In this document: positions 1 to 7,258 of the stretch, one piece after another | Position numbering within the stretch: position 1 is the first letter of the stretch | Layout: each line of letters begins with the position of its first letter | Origin: JOPF133 sp052144935 | GTDB taxonomy: Bacteria; Acidobacteriota; Terriglobia; Bryobacterales; Bryobacteraceae | Direction of reading: 5' to 3' | Assembly (NCBI GenBank): GCA_052144935.1 | Contig: JBKQPR010000223.1 | Coordinates: forward strand, 1 to 11,939 | Length of the DNA stretch: 11,939 bases | Translations under genes and position numbers: made by a program | Notes under the pieces: generated by a model | Seen by the model: the letters and a program-made list of their open reading frames with translations, nothing else | What the model was told of the DNA's origin: nothing | Database searches by the model: none

Positions 1-113
1 CTGAACCAAAATCCGGGGCTATTTTCATAGCCCGCCATTTTGTGACCACCACCGAGCCCACCTATCTCTCTAATCTGCTGATTCACCGCCACTTCGGCGT
101 CGTCGAAAAGTAG
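1..113 (+). CDS. 3' end of an unidentified gene cut by the window edge
   Basis: The third forward frame is open from base 3 to a TAG at 111-113 and would encode the last 36 residues of a protein, ending in HRHFGVVEK. The other two forward frames have early stops. I do not recognise the fragment. It is too short to be sure it is coding, and its stop lies just before the point where helix-turn-helix homology begins in another frame, so it could equally be non-coding junction sequence. Confidence 0.25.
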   Translation, partial: EPKSGAIFIARHFVTTTEPTYLSNLLIHRHFGVVEK

Positions 114-117
114 TCAC

Positions 118-351
118 ACCCAAATCATTAAAGTACTCGATAGCGAAAAGCTCACTGTCAGGGCAGCGCGGACGCTCACGGGCATAGCTGCGGCGGATTT
201 CTCCCGCATCCGCAATGCTGATCTTGGGCGTTTCACGGTCGGTAGGCTCATGTCGATCGCGTGTCGCCTTGGATGCAGGATAGACATCACAGTCACTGGA
301 CGACGCGGCATGCAGTGGGCTGAGCCCGTGACGCAAAGTATATCGGCTTAA
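118..351 (+). pseudogene. HigA/Xre-like helix-turn-helix protein remnant lacking its start
   Basis: The first forward frame, open from base 82 to a TAA at 349-351, encodes a clear Xre/HigA-type DNA-binding segment. It reads LTVRAARTLTGI, then AADFSRIRNADLGRFTVGRL, then a C-terminal strand DITVTG. This is the usual layout of the family: an LT..A recognition region, a S.I/L...G/LGRF.v.RLM helix and a final strand after ALG-like residues. There is no ATG, GTG or TTG in frame upstream of the homology; the first is the ATG at 250, inside the domain. The N-terminal 20-40 residues normally present in HigA antitoxins are missing and were not found in the other frames. Either the 5' end was deleted or a very rare ATT/ATC start at 124-129 is used. 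No toxin gene is visible beside it. The stop is 2 bases before the ATG of the next frame. Confidence 0.6.
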
Positions 352-353
352 TC

Positions 354-539
354 ATGGCGTATCAAAAGTCATTTGTCTGTCTCGCAAATTCGGTCAAGAC
401 CGGCGGTCGCTGCATCGCGGGGAAAGAGCTTACCGATGATGCGGCATTGGGTTGGGTCCGGCTAGTGAGTGCACGGCCTGAGGCCGAAGTTGCGAGGAAT
501 GAATACATGTACGCGGACAACGGCATCCCGCATGAGTGA
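354..539 (+). CDS. N-terminal fragment of a dual OB-fold (DuOB) protein
   Basis: The 61-residue product begins MAYQKSFVCLANSVKTGGRC and continues through AGKEL, GWVRLVSARP and a tyrosine-rich YMYADNGIP. This matches the start of dual OB-fold domain proteins, in which a CLA.S...GG.C.AGKE strand pair is followed by GWIRPVS.R and a Y.DG..P segment. Those proteins are usually about 200 residues, often beside DUF488 or defence genes (from memory, not searched). Here the frame stops at TGA 537-539, where the first OB fold is still incomplete, so a folded domain is unlikely. The stop overlaps the methyltransferase ATG at 532 by eight bases. No Shine-Dalgarno sequence is seen before that ATG, so translation of this short frame may serve mainly to deliver ribosomes to the methyltransferase. 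Its own ATG also lacks a clear ribosome site. Confidence 0.55.
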   Translation: MAYQKSFVCLANSVKTGGRCIAGKELTDDAALGWVRLVSARPEAEVARNEYMYADNGIPHE

Positions 540-3500
540 AGTTATCGAAAAAGACTGGCGGGAGGAATTCGGCATCGACGGCGATGACAGGAAGTCATTT
601 GTCGCGAGCAAGGCCGATATCGTTGTGTCTGGCGTCGATGCGTCTCAGGGTCACGTGCTGGGTCGGGCATTTGACCTGCTCAAGCTTGATGGCATTCTTT
701 CCGTGCAAAATCTGCCGCTCGTGTACTTCAAGCGAGTAAAGAAGATCGACCGGGCCGCGGTCGTGAAGCTGCATCGAAAGTTCTGGAACCACGGCGGCGC
801 ACCACTTCTCGTCATCGTCGGTCCGACCGACGTGCATGTCTATTCCGCGCTGATCCGTCCTGTAGAGGAAGGGAGCGGCGGCGGTGAAATACCTAGCCTG
901 GTAGAAAAGCTGAAGCGCGGTTCGCTGGCCTTGCGTGAGTTCCTGCCGTCGGTTGAATCCGGTGAGTTTTTTAGACACCACGCCAAGTCATTCAAGCCCG
1001 AGCAACGAGTCGATCGTGATCTTCTCGACAACCTTCTGGCGACGCGTCAACTCCTGATCTCTTCGTCCGATGGGCTTTTGGATGAGAAGGTTCTTGACGC
1101 TTTGCTCTGTCGTTTGGTTTTTGCTTGTTATCTTTTCGACCGTGGAGTTGTTGGTTCTGCCTATTTGGACGGTATCGGCCCCAAAGGCTCCGAGCATCTT
1201 CGGGACATCCTCGCTATCCAGCCCCGGAAGCGGGCGAAGGAAAGTCTTTACGCGTTGTTTCTTAAGCTGGGCGGAGATTTCAATGGCGATCTGTTCAGCG
1301 AAGATCTCCGAGCCGAGGCGCAGCAGGTTCCTGCTTCCTACATCGATACGCTAGACGCATTTTTTCACGCAACGCATGTTGTGACTGGGCAGGGTTCATT
1401 CTGGCCCTATGACTTCGCAGCTATACCTGTCGAGGCGATCAGCGCCATCTACGAGCGGTTCCTGAAGGGCAAAGAGAAAAAAGAAGGTGCGTTCTACACA
1501 CCGCGTTTTCTGGCCGAGCTCGTGCTCGATATAGCGCTGTCCGACCGGGCATCGCTGTTGCCATACCGCTATCTCGACCCTGCATGTGGCTCCGGCATTT
1601 TTCTGGTGGGGTTGTTCAACCGCATGGCGGAGGAGTGGAAACTGGCGAATCCCGAGGCGAGCAACGACAAGAAGGCCAAGGAACTCAGAAAGCTCCTTTG
1701 CGAGAATCTCTACGGCGCGGACCTCAATCCCATTGCTTGCCGCATTACCGCCTTCAGCCTGTACTTGGCGTATCTGGATCAACTTTCGCCGCGCGACATT
1801 GACGAACTGCGGGAGAAGGGACATCGGCTGCCGACGCTGGTGCATTACCCCGATCTGAACCCCGCTCGGATAGTGGAAGGGAACATCTGGTGCAATGATT
1901 TCTTCGATCTTCAAGAACCGATGAACATTGACCTCGTCGTCGGCAACCCCCCGTGGGGAAGCATTGCGGCTGCCGAAACAGAGGCGGGGAAGTGGTGCGC
2001 CGGTCTTGAGCATCCATGTCCTATTCCCGACAATCAGATCTCCGCGGCCTTTGTCTGGAAAGCGCCTCATCATATTGGAGACAAGGGGCGAGTGTGCTTT
2101 GTGCTTCCGCACGGCACGCTCTTTAACCACGGCGGTACGGCTGTAGAGTTCCAGAAAGCTCTTTTCACTCGGCATTCCATGGATCAGGTGTTGAACCTGA
2201 CGGACTATCAGTTCTTCTTGTTTGCCGAAGCACGCCATCCTGCCATTGTGATCTCCTATCGCAAAGCCAGGCCCGAAGATCTGAATCATGGAATTCAGTA
2301 TTGGTCACCGAAGGCTGACTGGCTTGTCACTCGCGCCGATGTCATTGCTGTCTCGCCGGAAGACCGGTGCGTGATTTCGTTGGGTGAGATTTTAAAGGAT
2401 CTCGATGGCCCAGACGCGCCCCTGATCTGGAAGCAATGGTGTTGGGCGTCGGGCAGGGACCGGCGATTGATCGATCGCCTTGCCCTGTATCCGCGGCTCA
2501 GGGATTATGTGAGGCAGACCAGAGAGAAGAACAGCACGAAGCCCTGGTTGATAGCTGAAGGATTTCAGCCAGTGGGGCCTAGCGACGATCCAGAGGAAGC
2601 AAAAGTGATCAAGCTCCCGTCAAAGTTGTTTATCAAGGCAACTTCGTCGAAACTCGATTTGTTTCTTCTTCCCGACGACTGCACATCCTTGCCCAAGGCA
2701 GAAGTGACGGTCAGAAACAGGTCAAATAAGAGGACAGATGCTTTCCGGTCTCCTCACGTGCTTGTGTCGCAGGGCTTCACGAAAGTTAGTTACGCAGACT
2801 TTCATGTGTCTTTCCAACATGCGTTGCGCGGAATAACCGGTCCTTCGAAGGACCGGGAGCTGCTCATCTTCCTTGCTGCCTATTTACGTTCCTCGATCGC
2901 GCGGTATTTTCTCTTCCATACGTCCTCGAATTGGGGCGTTAGCAGGCAGAAAGTTCATGTGGAGGAACTACTGCGCGTGCCATTCCGTTTCCCCGATGAC
3001 TCCGGGAATGGTCGACGTTCATGGGAGATCGTTAAAGAAGTAAGCGCGATTGTTGCCGATGCTGCCGCGCGAGCTCAAGAACCTTTTTCCAATAGACGCG
3101 AACTGGTTCAACAAGCCGAGGGAGCCATTGACGAGCGCATCGATGAGTACTTCGACATCCTGCCCACAGAGAAGACCCTGATCGAGGACACCACTAAAAT
3201 CGTCATTCCTAGCGCACGGCCGAGCCGGGAAAGCACGGATGTTCCCACAGTTAAGCCGAGCAACGACGCTCGAGGAAACGAGTATGCAGAGCGTCTGTCC
3301 CAGACGCTGAACGAGTGGGCCAAAAGCAGCTCTTTCGTTGTTGAAGGCCGGTGGTTGGCGTCCGCCAAGCTTGGCATCGGCATGACGGTGCTGCAGAAAA
3401 CCCGCCGTGGCTCTCGGGCATTGCCAGAGGCAGAGGACCTATACGATGTGCTCGACGCGCTGCAAGGCTTGCGCACGGCGGCGGGGCAGAAGTTCAACAC

Positions 3501-3663
3501 GTTCGAGCTTATTCGTGGCGCCAAAGTGTTTGATCGACACCGCCTATATCTGGTGAAGCCCATTGCGCAGCGGTTCTGGACGGAGACGGCGGCGCTGAAT
3601 GATGCCGATGAGATCGCGGGGACGATCCTGATGCACACGCCCAGGGAGGCGGCTTGGCAGTAA
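532..3663 (+). CDS. Eco57I-like N6-adenine DNA methyltransferase
   Basis: A 1043-residue protein with a gamma-type amino-methyltransferase core that should transfer a methyl group from S-adenosylmethionine to adenine N6 in a specific DNA sequence. Visible motifs are motif X (FYTP at about 321-324), motif I for cofactor binding (DPACGSG at 349-355) and the catalytic motif IV NPPW at 472-475. Residues 1-300 hold no D...ExK nuclease signature that I can see, so this is not an obvious type IIG fusion. The region from about 600 to 880 is probably target recognition, with a C-terminal SSNWGVSRQKVHVEELL stretch typical of such proteins. Residues 910-1043 form a further small domain. I chose the ATG at 532; the frame is open back to 469 but the extra residues are low-complexity and overlap the DuOB frame. 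The 3' end overlaps the nuclease gene by 10 bases. GC looks lower than in the genes after 4791, consistent with transfer. Confidence 0.9.
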   Translation: MSEVIEKDWREEFGIDGDDRKSFVASKADIVVSGVDASQGHVLGRAFDLLKLDGILSVQNLPLVYFKRVKKIDRAAVVKLHRKFWNHGGAPLLVIVGPTDVHVYSALIRPVEEGSGGGEIPSLVEKLKRGSLALREFLPSVESGEFFRHHAKSFKPEQRVDRDLLDNLLATRQLLISSSDGLLDEKVLDALLCRLVFACYLFDRGVVGSAYLDGIGPKGSEHLRDILAIQPRKRAKESLYALFLKLGGDFNGDLFSEDLRAEAQQVPASYIDTLDAFFHATHVVTGQGSFWPYDFAAIPVEAISAIYERFLKGKEKKEGAFYTPRFLAELVLDIALSDRASLLPYRYLDPACGSGIFLVGLFNRMAEEWKLANPEASNDKKAKELRKLLCENLYGADLNPIACRITAFSLYLAYLDQLSPRDIDELREKGHRLPTLVHYPDLNPARIVEGNIWCNDFFDLQEPMNIDLVVGNPPWGSIAAAETEAGKWCAGLEHPCPIPDNQISAAFVWKAPHHIGDKGRVCFVLPHGTLFNHGGTAVEFQKALFTRHSMDQVLNLTDYQFFLFAEARHPAIVISYRKARPEDLNHGIQYWSPKADWLVTRADVIAVSPEDRCVISLGEILKDLDGPDAPLIWKQWCWASGRDRRLIDRLALYPRLRDYVRQTREKNSTKPWLIAEGFQPVGPSDDPEEAKVIKLPSKLFIKATSSKLDLFLLPDDCTSLPKAEVTVRNRSNKRTDAFRSPHVLVSQGFTKVSYADFHVSFQHALRGITGPSKDRELLIFLAAYLRSSIARYFLFHTSSNWGVSRQKVHVEELLRVPFRFPDDSGNGRRSWEIVKEVSAIVADAAARAQEPFSNRRELVQQAEGAIDERIDEYFDILPTEKTLIEDTTKIVIPSARPSRESTDVPTVKPSNDARGNEYAERLSQTLNEWAKSSSFVVEGRWLASAKLGIGMTVLQKTRRGSRALPEAEDLYDVLDALQGLRTAAGQKFNTFELIRGAKVFDRHRLYLVKPIAQRFWTETAALNDADEIAGTILMHTPREAAWQ
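3643..3649 (+). promoter_or_regulatory. Shine-Dalgarno site selecting the TTG start of the nuclease gene
   Basis: AGGGAGG lies four bases before a TTG at 3654 and inside the end of the methyltransferase gene. The next in-frame ATG is at 3702 with no comparable site, so the TTG start is preferred. Confidence 0.55.
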
Positions 3664-4301
3664 TCGGCGCGCCTACTGAATGGATCGGTCTAATAGACCC
3701 CATGGTTCCGGTGATCTTGAATTTGGTGATCGCGAGCTGGGACGGCCTGACTCCGCCAGCGGCTGACGAAACGGAAGACAATATCACCAATGAACTGTGC
3801 CGGGCGCTACAGCAAAACAGGACCGCGCGCGGCCTCATGTTTCAGATCCGGCTGCAAGTCGTCGAACTCGACCCGATGCCAGGCGAAGATCTGGGGCGGA
3901 TGGACATTGCGTTTATTCCGCTGGTCCCGAGAGAGGACATTTATTTCTGTCTTGAGTGCAAAAGGCTCAATGTCATCAAGGACGGAAAGCCGCGCGCCTA
4001 CGCATCACAATACGTGAACGCAGGGATGATCCGGTTCATTACGGGGCAGTATTCCAAGGCGGTGCACCATGGCGGAATGCTGGCCTATGTGCTTGACGGT
4101 GACGTGGACAGAGCGATGAAGAACGTCGAGGCGAATATCCGGAAAACTCGCAAGGCGTTGAATATGACCGCGGAGGGGACCCTGCTCGCTTCAACCATCT
4201 TGTCTACGGACCTGCGTGCGCGGGAAACGGAGCATCAACGCGCACACGAAACCGAGCTGTTTCGGCTTCACCATCTCTTCATGGCCAACTCCGTCACCTA
4301 A
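3654..4301 (+). CDS. PD-(D/E)XK-like nuclease partner of the methyltransferase
   Basis: A 215-residue protein whose core fits the PD-(D/E)XK restriction nuclease fold. A helix with E47 (ITNELC) is followed by a strand with D84 (GRMDIAFIP) and then the strand-borne E101-C-K103 (FCLECKRL). These would be the metal-binding acids and catalytic lysine. A conserved-looking segment follows (RFITGQYS at about 127-134 and GGMLAYVLDG). The protein probably cuts DNA that the upstream enzyme has not methylated, but no substrate can be read from sequence. The assignment rests on motif order, not a database match. Translation starts at TTG 3654, overlapping the methyltransferase stop, so the two should be made together. 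No signal peptide or membrane segment is present. The less likely alternative start is ATG 3702, which would remove 16 residues and leave the core intact. Confidence 0.75.
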   Translation: MAVIGAPTEWIGLIDPMVPVILNLVIASWDGLTPPAADETEDNITNELCRALQQNRTARGLMFQIRLQVVELDPMPGEDLGRMDIAFIPLVPREDIYFCLECKRLNVIKDGKPRAYASQYVNAGMIRFITGQYSKAVHHGGMLAYVLDGDVDRAMKNVEANIRKTRKALNMTAEGTLLASTILSTDLRARETEHQRAHETELFRLHHLFMANSVT

Positions 4302-4790
4302 ATCGGAATGCGTTCGACCTCGTCCTGACGAAATTTGGTCGTTGCGCCTAGGCTTGCCAAGCAGGTGCGTTTCGGACTTTGCGGATAGGGAACGATAAGT
4401 CGGCTTGTAGACGCTGACCGGTATTGCTCCGTCCGCGCCACTCGGAGAGAGAGCGGGTTCGCGGGATCTCTCCACAGGCCAAATAGCGCCGGGAGTTTTG
4501 CGCCAGATAATTCAGAAGGCGATTCACAGCCTCCAACGTGCGGTCTCCGCGCAGCCAAACTTGGGCCATCGGTTCGGCATCGTAGGACCTTCTCACGGCG
4601 CGACTTTCCGCAAAACTTCACGTCGGTACGATCCTTCCTTTGCAGGTGGCCGAAAACGCACCTGTTGTCCCAATCCTGTGAAGAAACGGTTCCCGTTGAC
4701 GCGGTCGCTCCGGCGGCGCGCCGGCGCTTTACCCGTCACACCCGGGGACCTCCGCTCCCACGCGCCACAGGCACTATCATGGAAGCATCT
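4302..4790. other. About 490 bases without a confident gene
   Basis: This interval separates the restriction-like module from the secreted hydrolase. I see no tRNA, no convincing terminator and no recognisable insertion-sequence ends. It contains one possible small minus-strand gene (listed separately). The frame of the downstream hydrolase is open back to 4665 but reads arginine- and proline-rich sequence without protein character before the signal peptide. Confidence 0.5.
4348..4596 (-). CDS. Possible small hypothetical protein or gene remnant
   Basis: An 82-residue minus-strand frame starting at a GTG. Its middle part (MAQVWLRGDRTLEAVNRLLN, then YLAQNSRRYLACGE) has helical, protein-like composition and many G/C third bases over about 45 codons. 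The rest, towards the C terminus, looks less like protein. No convincing ribosome site is seen and I do not recognise a family. It could be the remnant of a gene damaged when the neighbouring island was inserted, or a chance open frame in GC-rich DNA. Confidence 0.3.
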   Translation of the reverse strand: MRRSYDAEPMAQVWLRGDRTLEAVNRLLNYLAQNSRRYLACGEIPRTRSLSEWRGRSNTGQRLQADLSFPIRKVRNAPAWQA

Positions 4791-7139
4791 ATGAAACTCC
4801 TCTGGTGCGCGGCCCTGTGCGCCACGGCTCTATCCGCGCAGACCTTTTCCGGTGGGCCGGCCATCGATCAAGTCATCCACGAAGCCATCGAGCAAGGCCG
4901 TCTGCCGGGCGCCGTCTTGCTGATCGGCCACGATGGGCAGATTGTCTACCACAAGGCGTATGGCAACCGGGCCGTCGAGCCGCGCGTCGAGGCCATGACC
5001 GAAGACACCATCTTCGATTGCGCCTCGCTCACCAAGGTGATCGCCACCACGCCGTCGCTGATGAAGCTGTTCGAGCAAGGCAAGTTCCGGCTGAACGACC
5101 GCGTCACCGACTACATTCCCGAATTTCAGGGCGGCCGCAGCCCCATCACGCTGCGCAACCTCTTCACGCATTTCTCGGGCCTGGAACCCGACGTTCCGCT
5201 GAAAGATCCGTGGACCGGCTACCAGACCGGCATCGACCTGGCCTGCGCCACCAAGCCCGCCGGGCCTCCGGGCGTGCGCTACGTTTACAGCGATATCAAC
5301 TTCATCCTGCTGGGTGAGCTGGTACACCGGCTGAGCGGGCAACTGGTCTCCGATTACGCGCGCCAGAACATTTTCCTGCCGCTGGGGATGAAGGATTCGC
5401 AGTTCCTGCCGCCCGCCGCGCTCGTTCCGCGCATCGCGCCCACCGAGCGCCTGGGAAAGGACGGCGCTCCTCTGCGCGGCCTGGTCCACGATCCCACGGC
5501 CCGCAACATGGGCGGCGTGGCCGGTCACGCCGGCCTGTTCTCCACCGCGGCGGACCTGGCGCGCTTCGCCCAAATGATGCTCAACGGCGGCGAACTGGAT
5601 GGCGTCCGCCTGTTCGGCCCGCTGACCGTCCGAAAATTCACGGAGCCGCAGAGTCCGCCCGACCAGGCCATTCTGCGCGGCCTGGGATGGGACATCGATT
5701 CGCCGCACTCGGGCAATCGCGGCGAGCTGTTCCCCATCGGCTCGTTCGGGCACACCGGCTTCACCGGCACTTCCATCTGGATCGACCCCGTCTCCAAAAC
5801 CTACGTGATTCTGCTGGCCAACAGTGTGCATCCCACCGCACGGCCGGCGCTCACTCCTTTGCGCGGCAAAGTGGCGACCATCGCCGCGGCATCGGTGGGC
5901 ATCGCGGCCCCCGGCGTCAGCCTCACCGGCTACACCGAGACCTTCACCGCGGCCGGCGTGCACCGCGAGGTAGGCCGCACCGGGGCCACCAAGACCGGCC
6001 TGGATGTGCTGGTGGAAGAGAGGTTCCAGCCCTTCGCCGGAAAGCGCATCGGCCTGATCACCAATCAGACGGGCATCGACCGCGCGGGCCGCCGCAACGT
6101 GGATTTGATGGTGCAGGCGGGGGTCCAAGTGGCCGCCCTCTTTTCGCCCGAGCACGGCTTCGCCGGCGCCGAGGACCGGCCCAGAATTGCGGATTCGGCC
6201 GACCCCGCTACGGGCATCAAGGTGTACAGCCTTTACGGCAGCACGCTGCGGCCCACTCCGGAGATGCTGCGCGGGATCGACGCCCTGGCGTTCGATATCC
6301 AGGACGTGGGCGCGCGCTTTTACACCTACGAAACCACCATGGCCTACGCCATGGAGGCGGCGGCCAAAGCCGGCATTCCGTTCTATGTGCTGGACCGGCC
6401 GAATCCGATCACCGGGACGCGCATTGAAGGGCCGCTGCTGGACGCTGCCAATACTTCGTTCGTGGGTTCGTTCGCCGGCCTGCCCGTGCGCCATGGGATG
6501 ACCATGGGCGAGCTGGCGCGCCTGTTCAACGGAGAGCGCAAGCTGGGCGCCGCGCTGACGGTGATTCCAATGCAGGATTGGAGCCGCGGGGATTGGTTCG
6601 ATTCCACCAACCTTCCCTGGATTAACCCCTCGCCCAACATGCGCAGCCTGAACGCGGCGGCGTTGTATCCGGGGCTATGCCTGCTGGAACCGGCCAAGAA
6701 TTTTTCGGTGGGCCGCGGCACCGACGCGCCCTTCGAGCAGGTGGGCGGCGATTTCATGGGCGGGCGCGAGCTGGCGGCTTATTTGAACGGGCGGCAGATC
6801 CCGGGCATCCGTGTGTACGCCACCAGCTTCACCCCCACGGAATCGAATTTCAAAGGCGTACGGATTGAAGGCGTGCGCTTCGTCATCACCAACCGCGAGC
6901 TGCTGGACTCCACACGCGTGGGCCTGGAATTGGCGGCGGCGCTTCAGAAGCTCTATCCCGGCAAGATCGACCTGGCCGCCGGCAAGCGGCTGATCGGCAG
7001 CGACGAGGTGATCCGCCGCCTGCAATCCGGCGACGACCCCCGCGCGATTCGGGAAAGCCTGGTGGATTCGCTGGCCGCCTTCGCGCGCCTGCGGGCGCCC
7101 TATCTGCTGTATCCGGAGGCTGCCGGCAATCCACGTTAG
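4791..7139 (+). CDS. Secreted AmiE-like serine hydrolase fused to a NamZ exo-muramidase domain
   Basis: A 782-residue exported protein. Residues 1-16 form a signal peptide (MKLLWCAALCATALSA). Residues about 24-370 are a beta-lactamase/PF00144 domain with S79-L-T-K82 (nucleophile and general base), Y166-S-D168 (the YxN-type element) and H321-T-G323 (the KTG-type element). Residues about 415-775 are a DUF1343/NamZ domain with RIGLITNQTG at 419-428, SPEHG at 452-456, FDIQDVG at 501-507, NPSPNM at 612-617 and SVGRGTD at 639-645. NamZ enzymes (family GH171) remove terminal N-acetylmuramic acid from cell-wall fragments. In Bacillus subtilis the neighbour of namZ encodes AmiE, a beta-lactamase-fold amidase that strips the stem peptide. 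The fusion therefore plausibly performs both steps, with the amidase activity being inference. The ATG at 4791 is chosen for the signal peptide and a GGAAG five bases upstream; ATG 4779 would add four residues. Confidence 0.9.
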   Translation: MKLLWCAALCATALSAQTFSGGPAIDQVIHEAIEQGRLPGAVLLIGHDGQIVYHKAYGNRAVEPRVEAMTEDTIFDCASLTKVIATTPSLMKLFEQGKFRLNDRVTDYIPEFQGGRSPITLRNLFTHFSGLEPDVPLKDPWTGYQTGIDLACATKPAGPPGVRYVYSDINFILLGELVHRLSGQLVSDYARQNIFLPLGMKDSQFLPPAALVPRIAPTERLGKDGAPLRGLVHDPTARNMGGVAGHAGLFSTAADLARFAQMMLNGGELDGVRLFGPLTVRKFTEPQSPPDQAILRGLGWDIDSPHSGNRGELFPIGSFGHTGFTGTSIWIDPVSKTYVILLANSVHPTARPALTPLRGKVATIAAASVGIAAPGVSLTGYTETFTAAGVHREVGRTGATKTGLDVLVEERFQPFAGKRIGLITNQTGIDRAGRRNVDLMVQAGVQVAALFSPEHGFAGAEDRPRIADSADPATGIKVYSLYGSTLRPTPEMLRGIDALAFDIQDVGARFYTYETTMAYAMEAAAKAGIPFYVLDRPNPITGTRIEGPLLDAANTSFVGSFAGLPVRHGMTMGELARLFNGERKLGAALTVIPMQDWSRGDWFDSTNLPWINPSPNMRSLNAAALYPGLCLLEPAKNFSVGRGTDAPFEQVGGDFMGGRELAAYLNGRQIPGIRVYATSFTPTESNFKGVRIEGVRFVITNRELLDSTRVGLELAAALQKLYPGKIDLAAGKRLIGSDEVIRRLQSGDDPRAIRESLVDSLAAFARLRAPYLLYPEAAGNPR

Positions 7140-7148
7140 CCACGCAGG

Positions 7149-7242
7149 GCAAAGACCGCTTCCGCACGGGGTGCCCTCTGGGCCCGGCTCGGAAGCTCGT
7201 CGGAGCCCGGCCCAGTGGGCACCCTTAAGCAAGCGGTCTTGC
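7149..7242. repeat. 94-base imperfect palindrome between the hydrolase and AI-2E genes
   Basis: The inner arms at 7169-7190 and 7203-7224 pair over 22 positions with two mismatches around a 12-base loop, beginning GGGTGCCC and ending GGGCACCC. Outside an internal loop of 6-7 bases, 7149-7161 pairs with 7231-7242 (AAGACCGCTT against AAGCGGTCTT, one bulged base). It fills most of the 119-base gap. There is no T-tract after it, so it is not a standard terminator. It may be a dispersed palindromic repeat, a MITE-like relic or an RNA structure. Confidence 0.8.
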
Positions 7243-7248
7243 TAGAAT
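7243..7248 (+). promoter_or_regulatory. Possible -10 element upstream of the AI-2E family gene
   Basis: TAGAAT lies ten bases before the ATG at 7259 and right after the palindrome. No -35 hexamer is recognisable 15-19 bases upstream, so this is only suggestive. A matching TAGAAT sits before the GTG at 9989 on the other strand. Confidence 0.25.
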
Positions 7249-7258
7249 TGGCTCTGTT

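Noticed and set aside
70..336. 88-residue minus-strand frame (and a 65-residue one at 114-311)
   Set aside because: It is arginine-rich with no family resemblance and lies opposite the clear helix-turn-helix segment on the plus strand.
1396..2289. 297-residue minus-strand frame
   Set aside because: It is antisense to the methyltransferase motifs, has irregular composition and is explained by codon structure of the real gene.
4830..6494. 554-residue minus-strand frame
   Set aside because: A shadow frame opposite the hydrolase/NamZ gene in GC-rich DNA, with low-complexity G/R/A/Q sequence.
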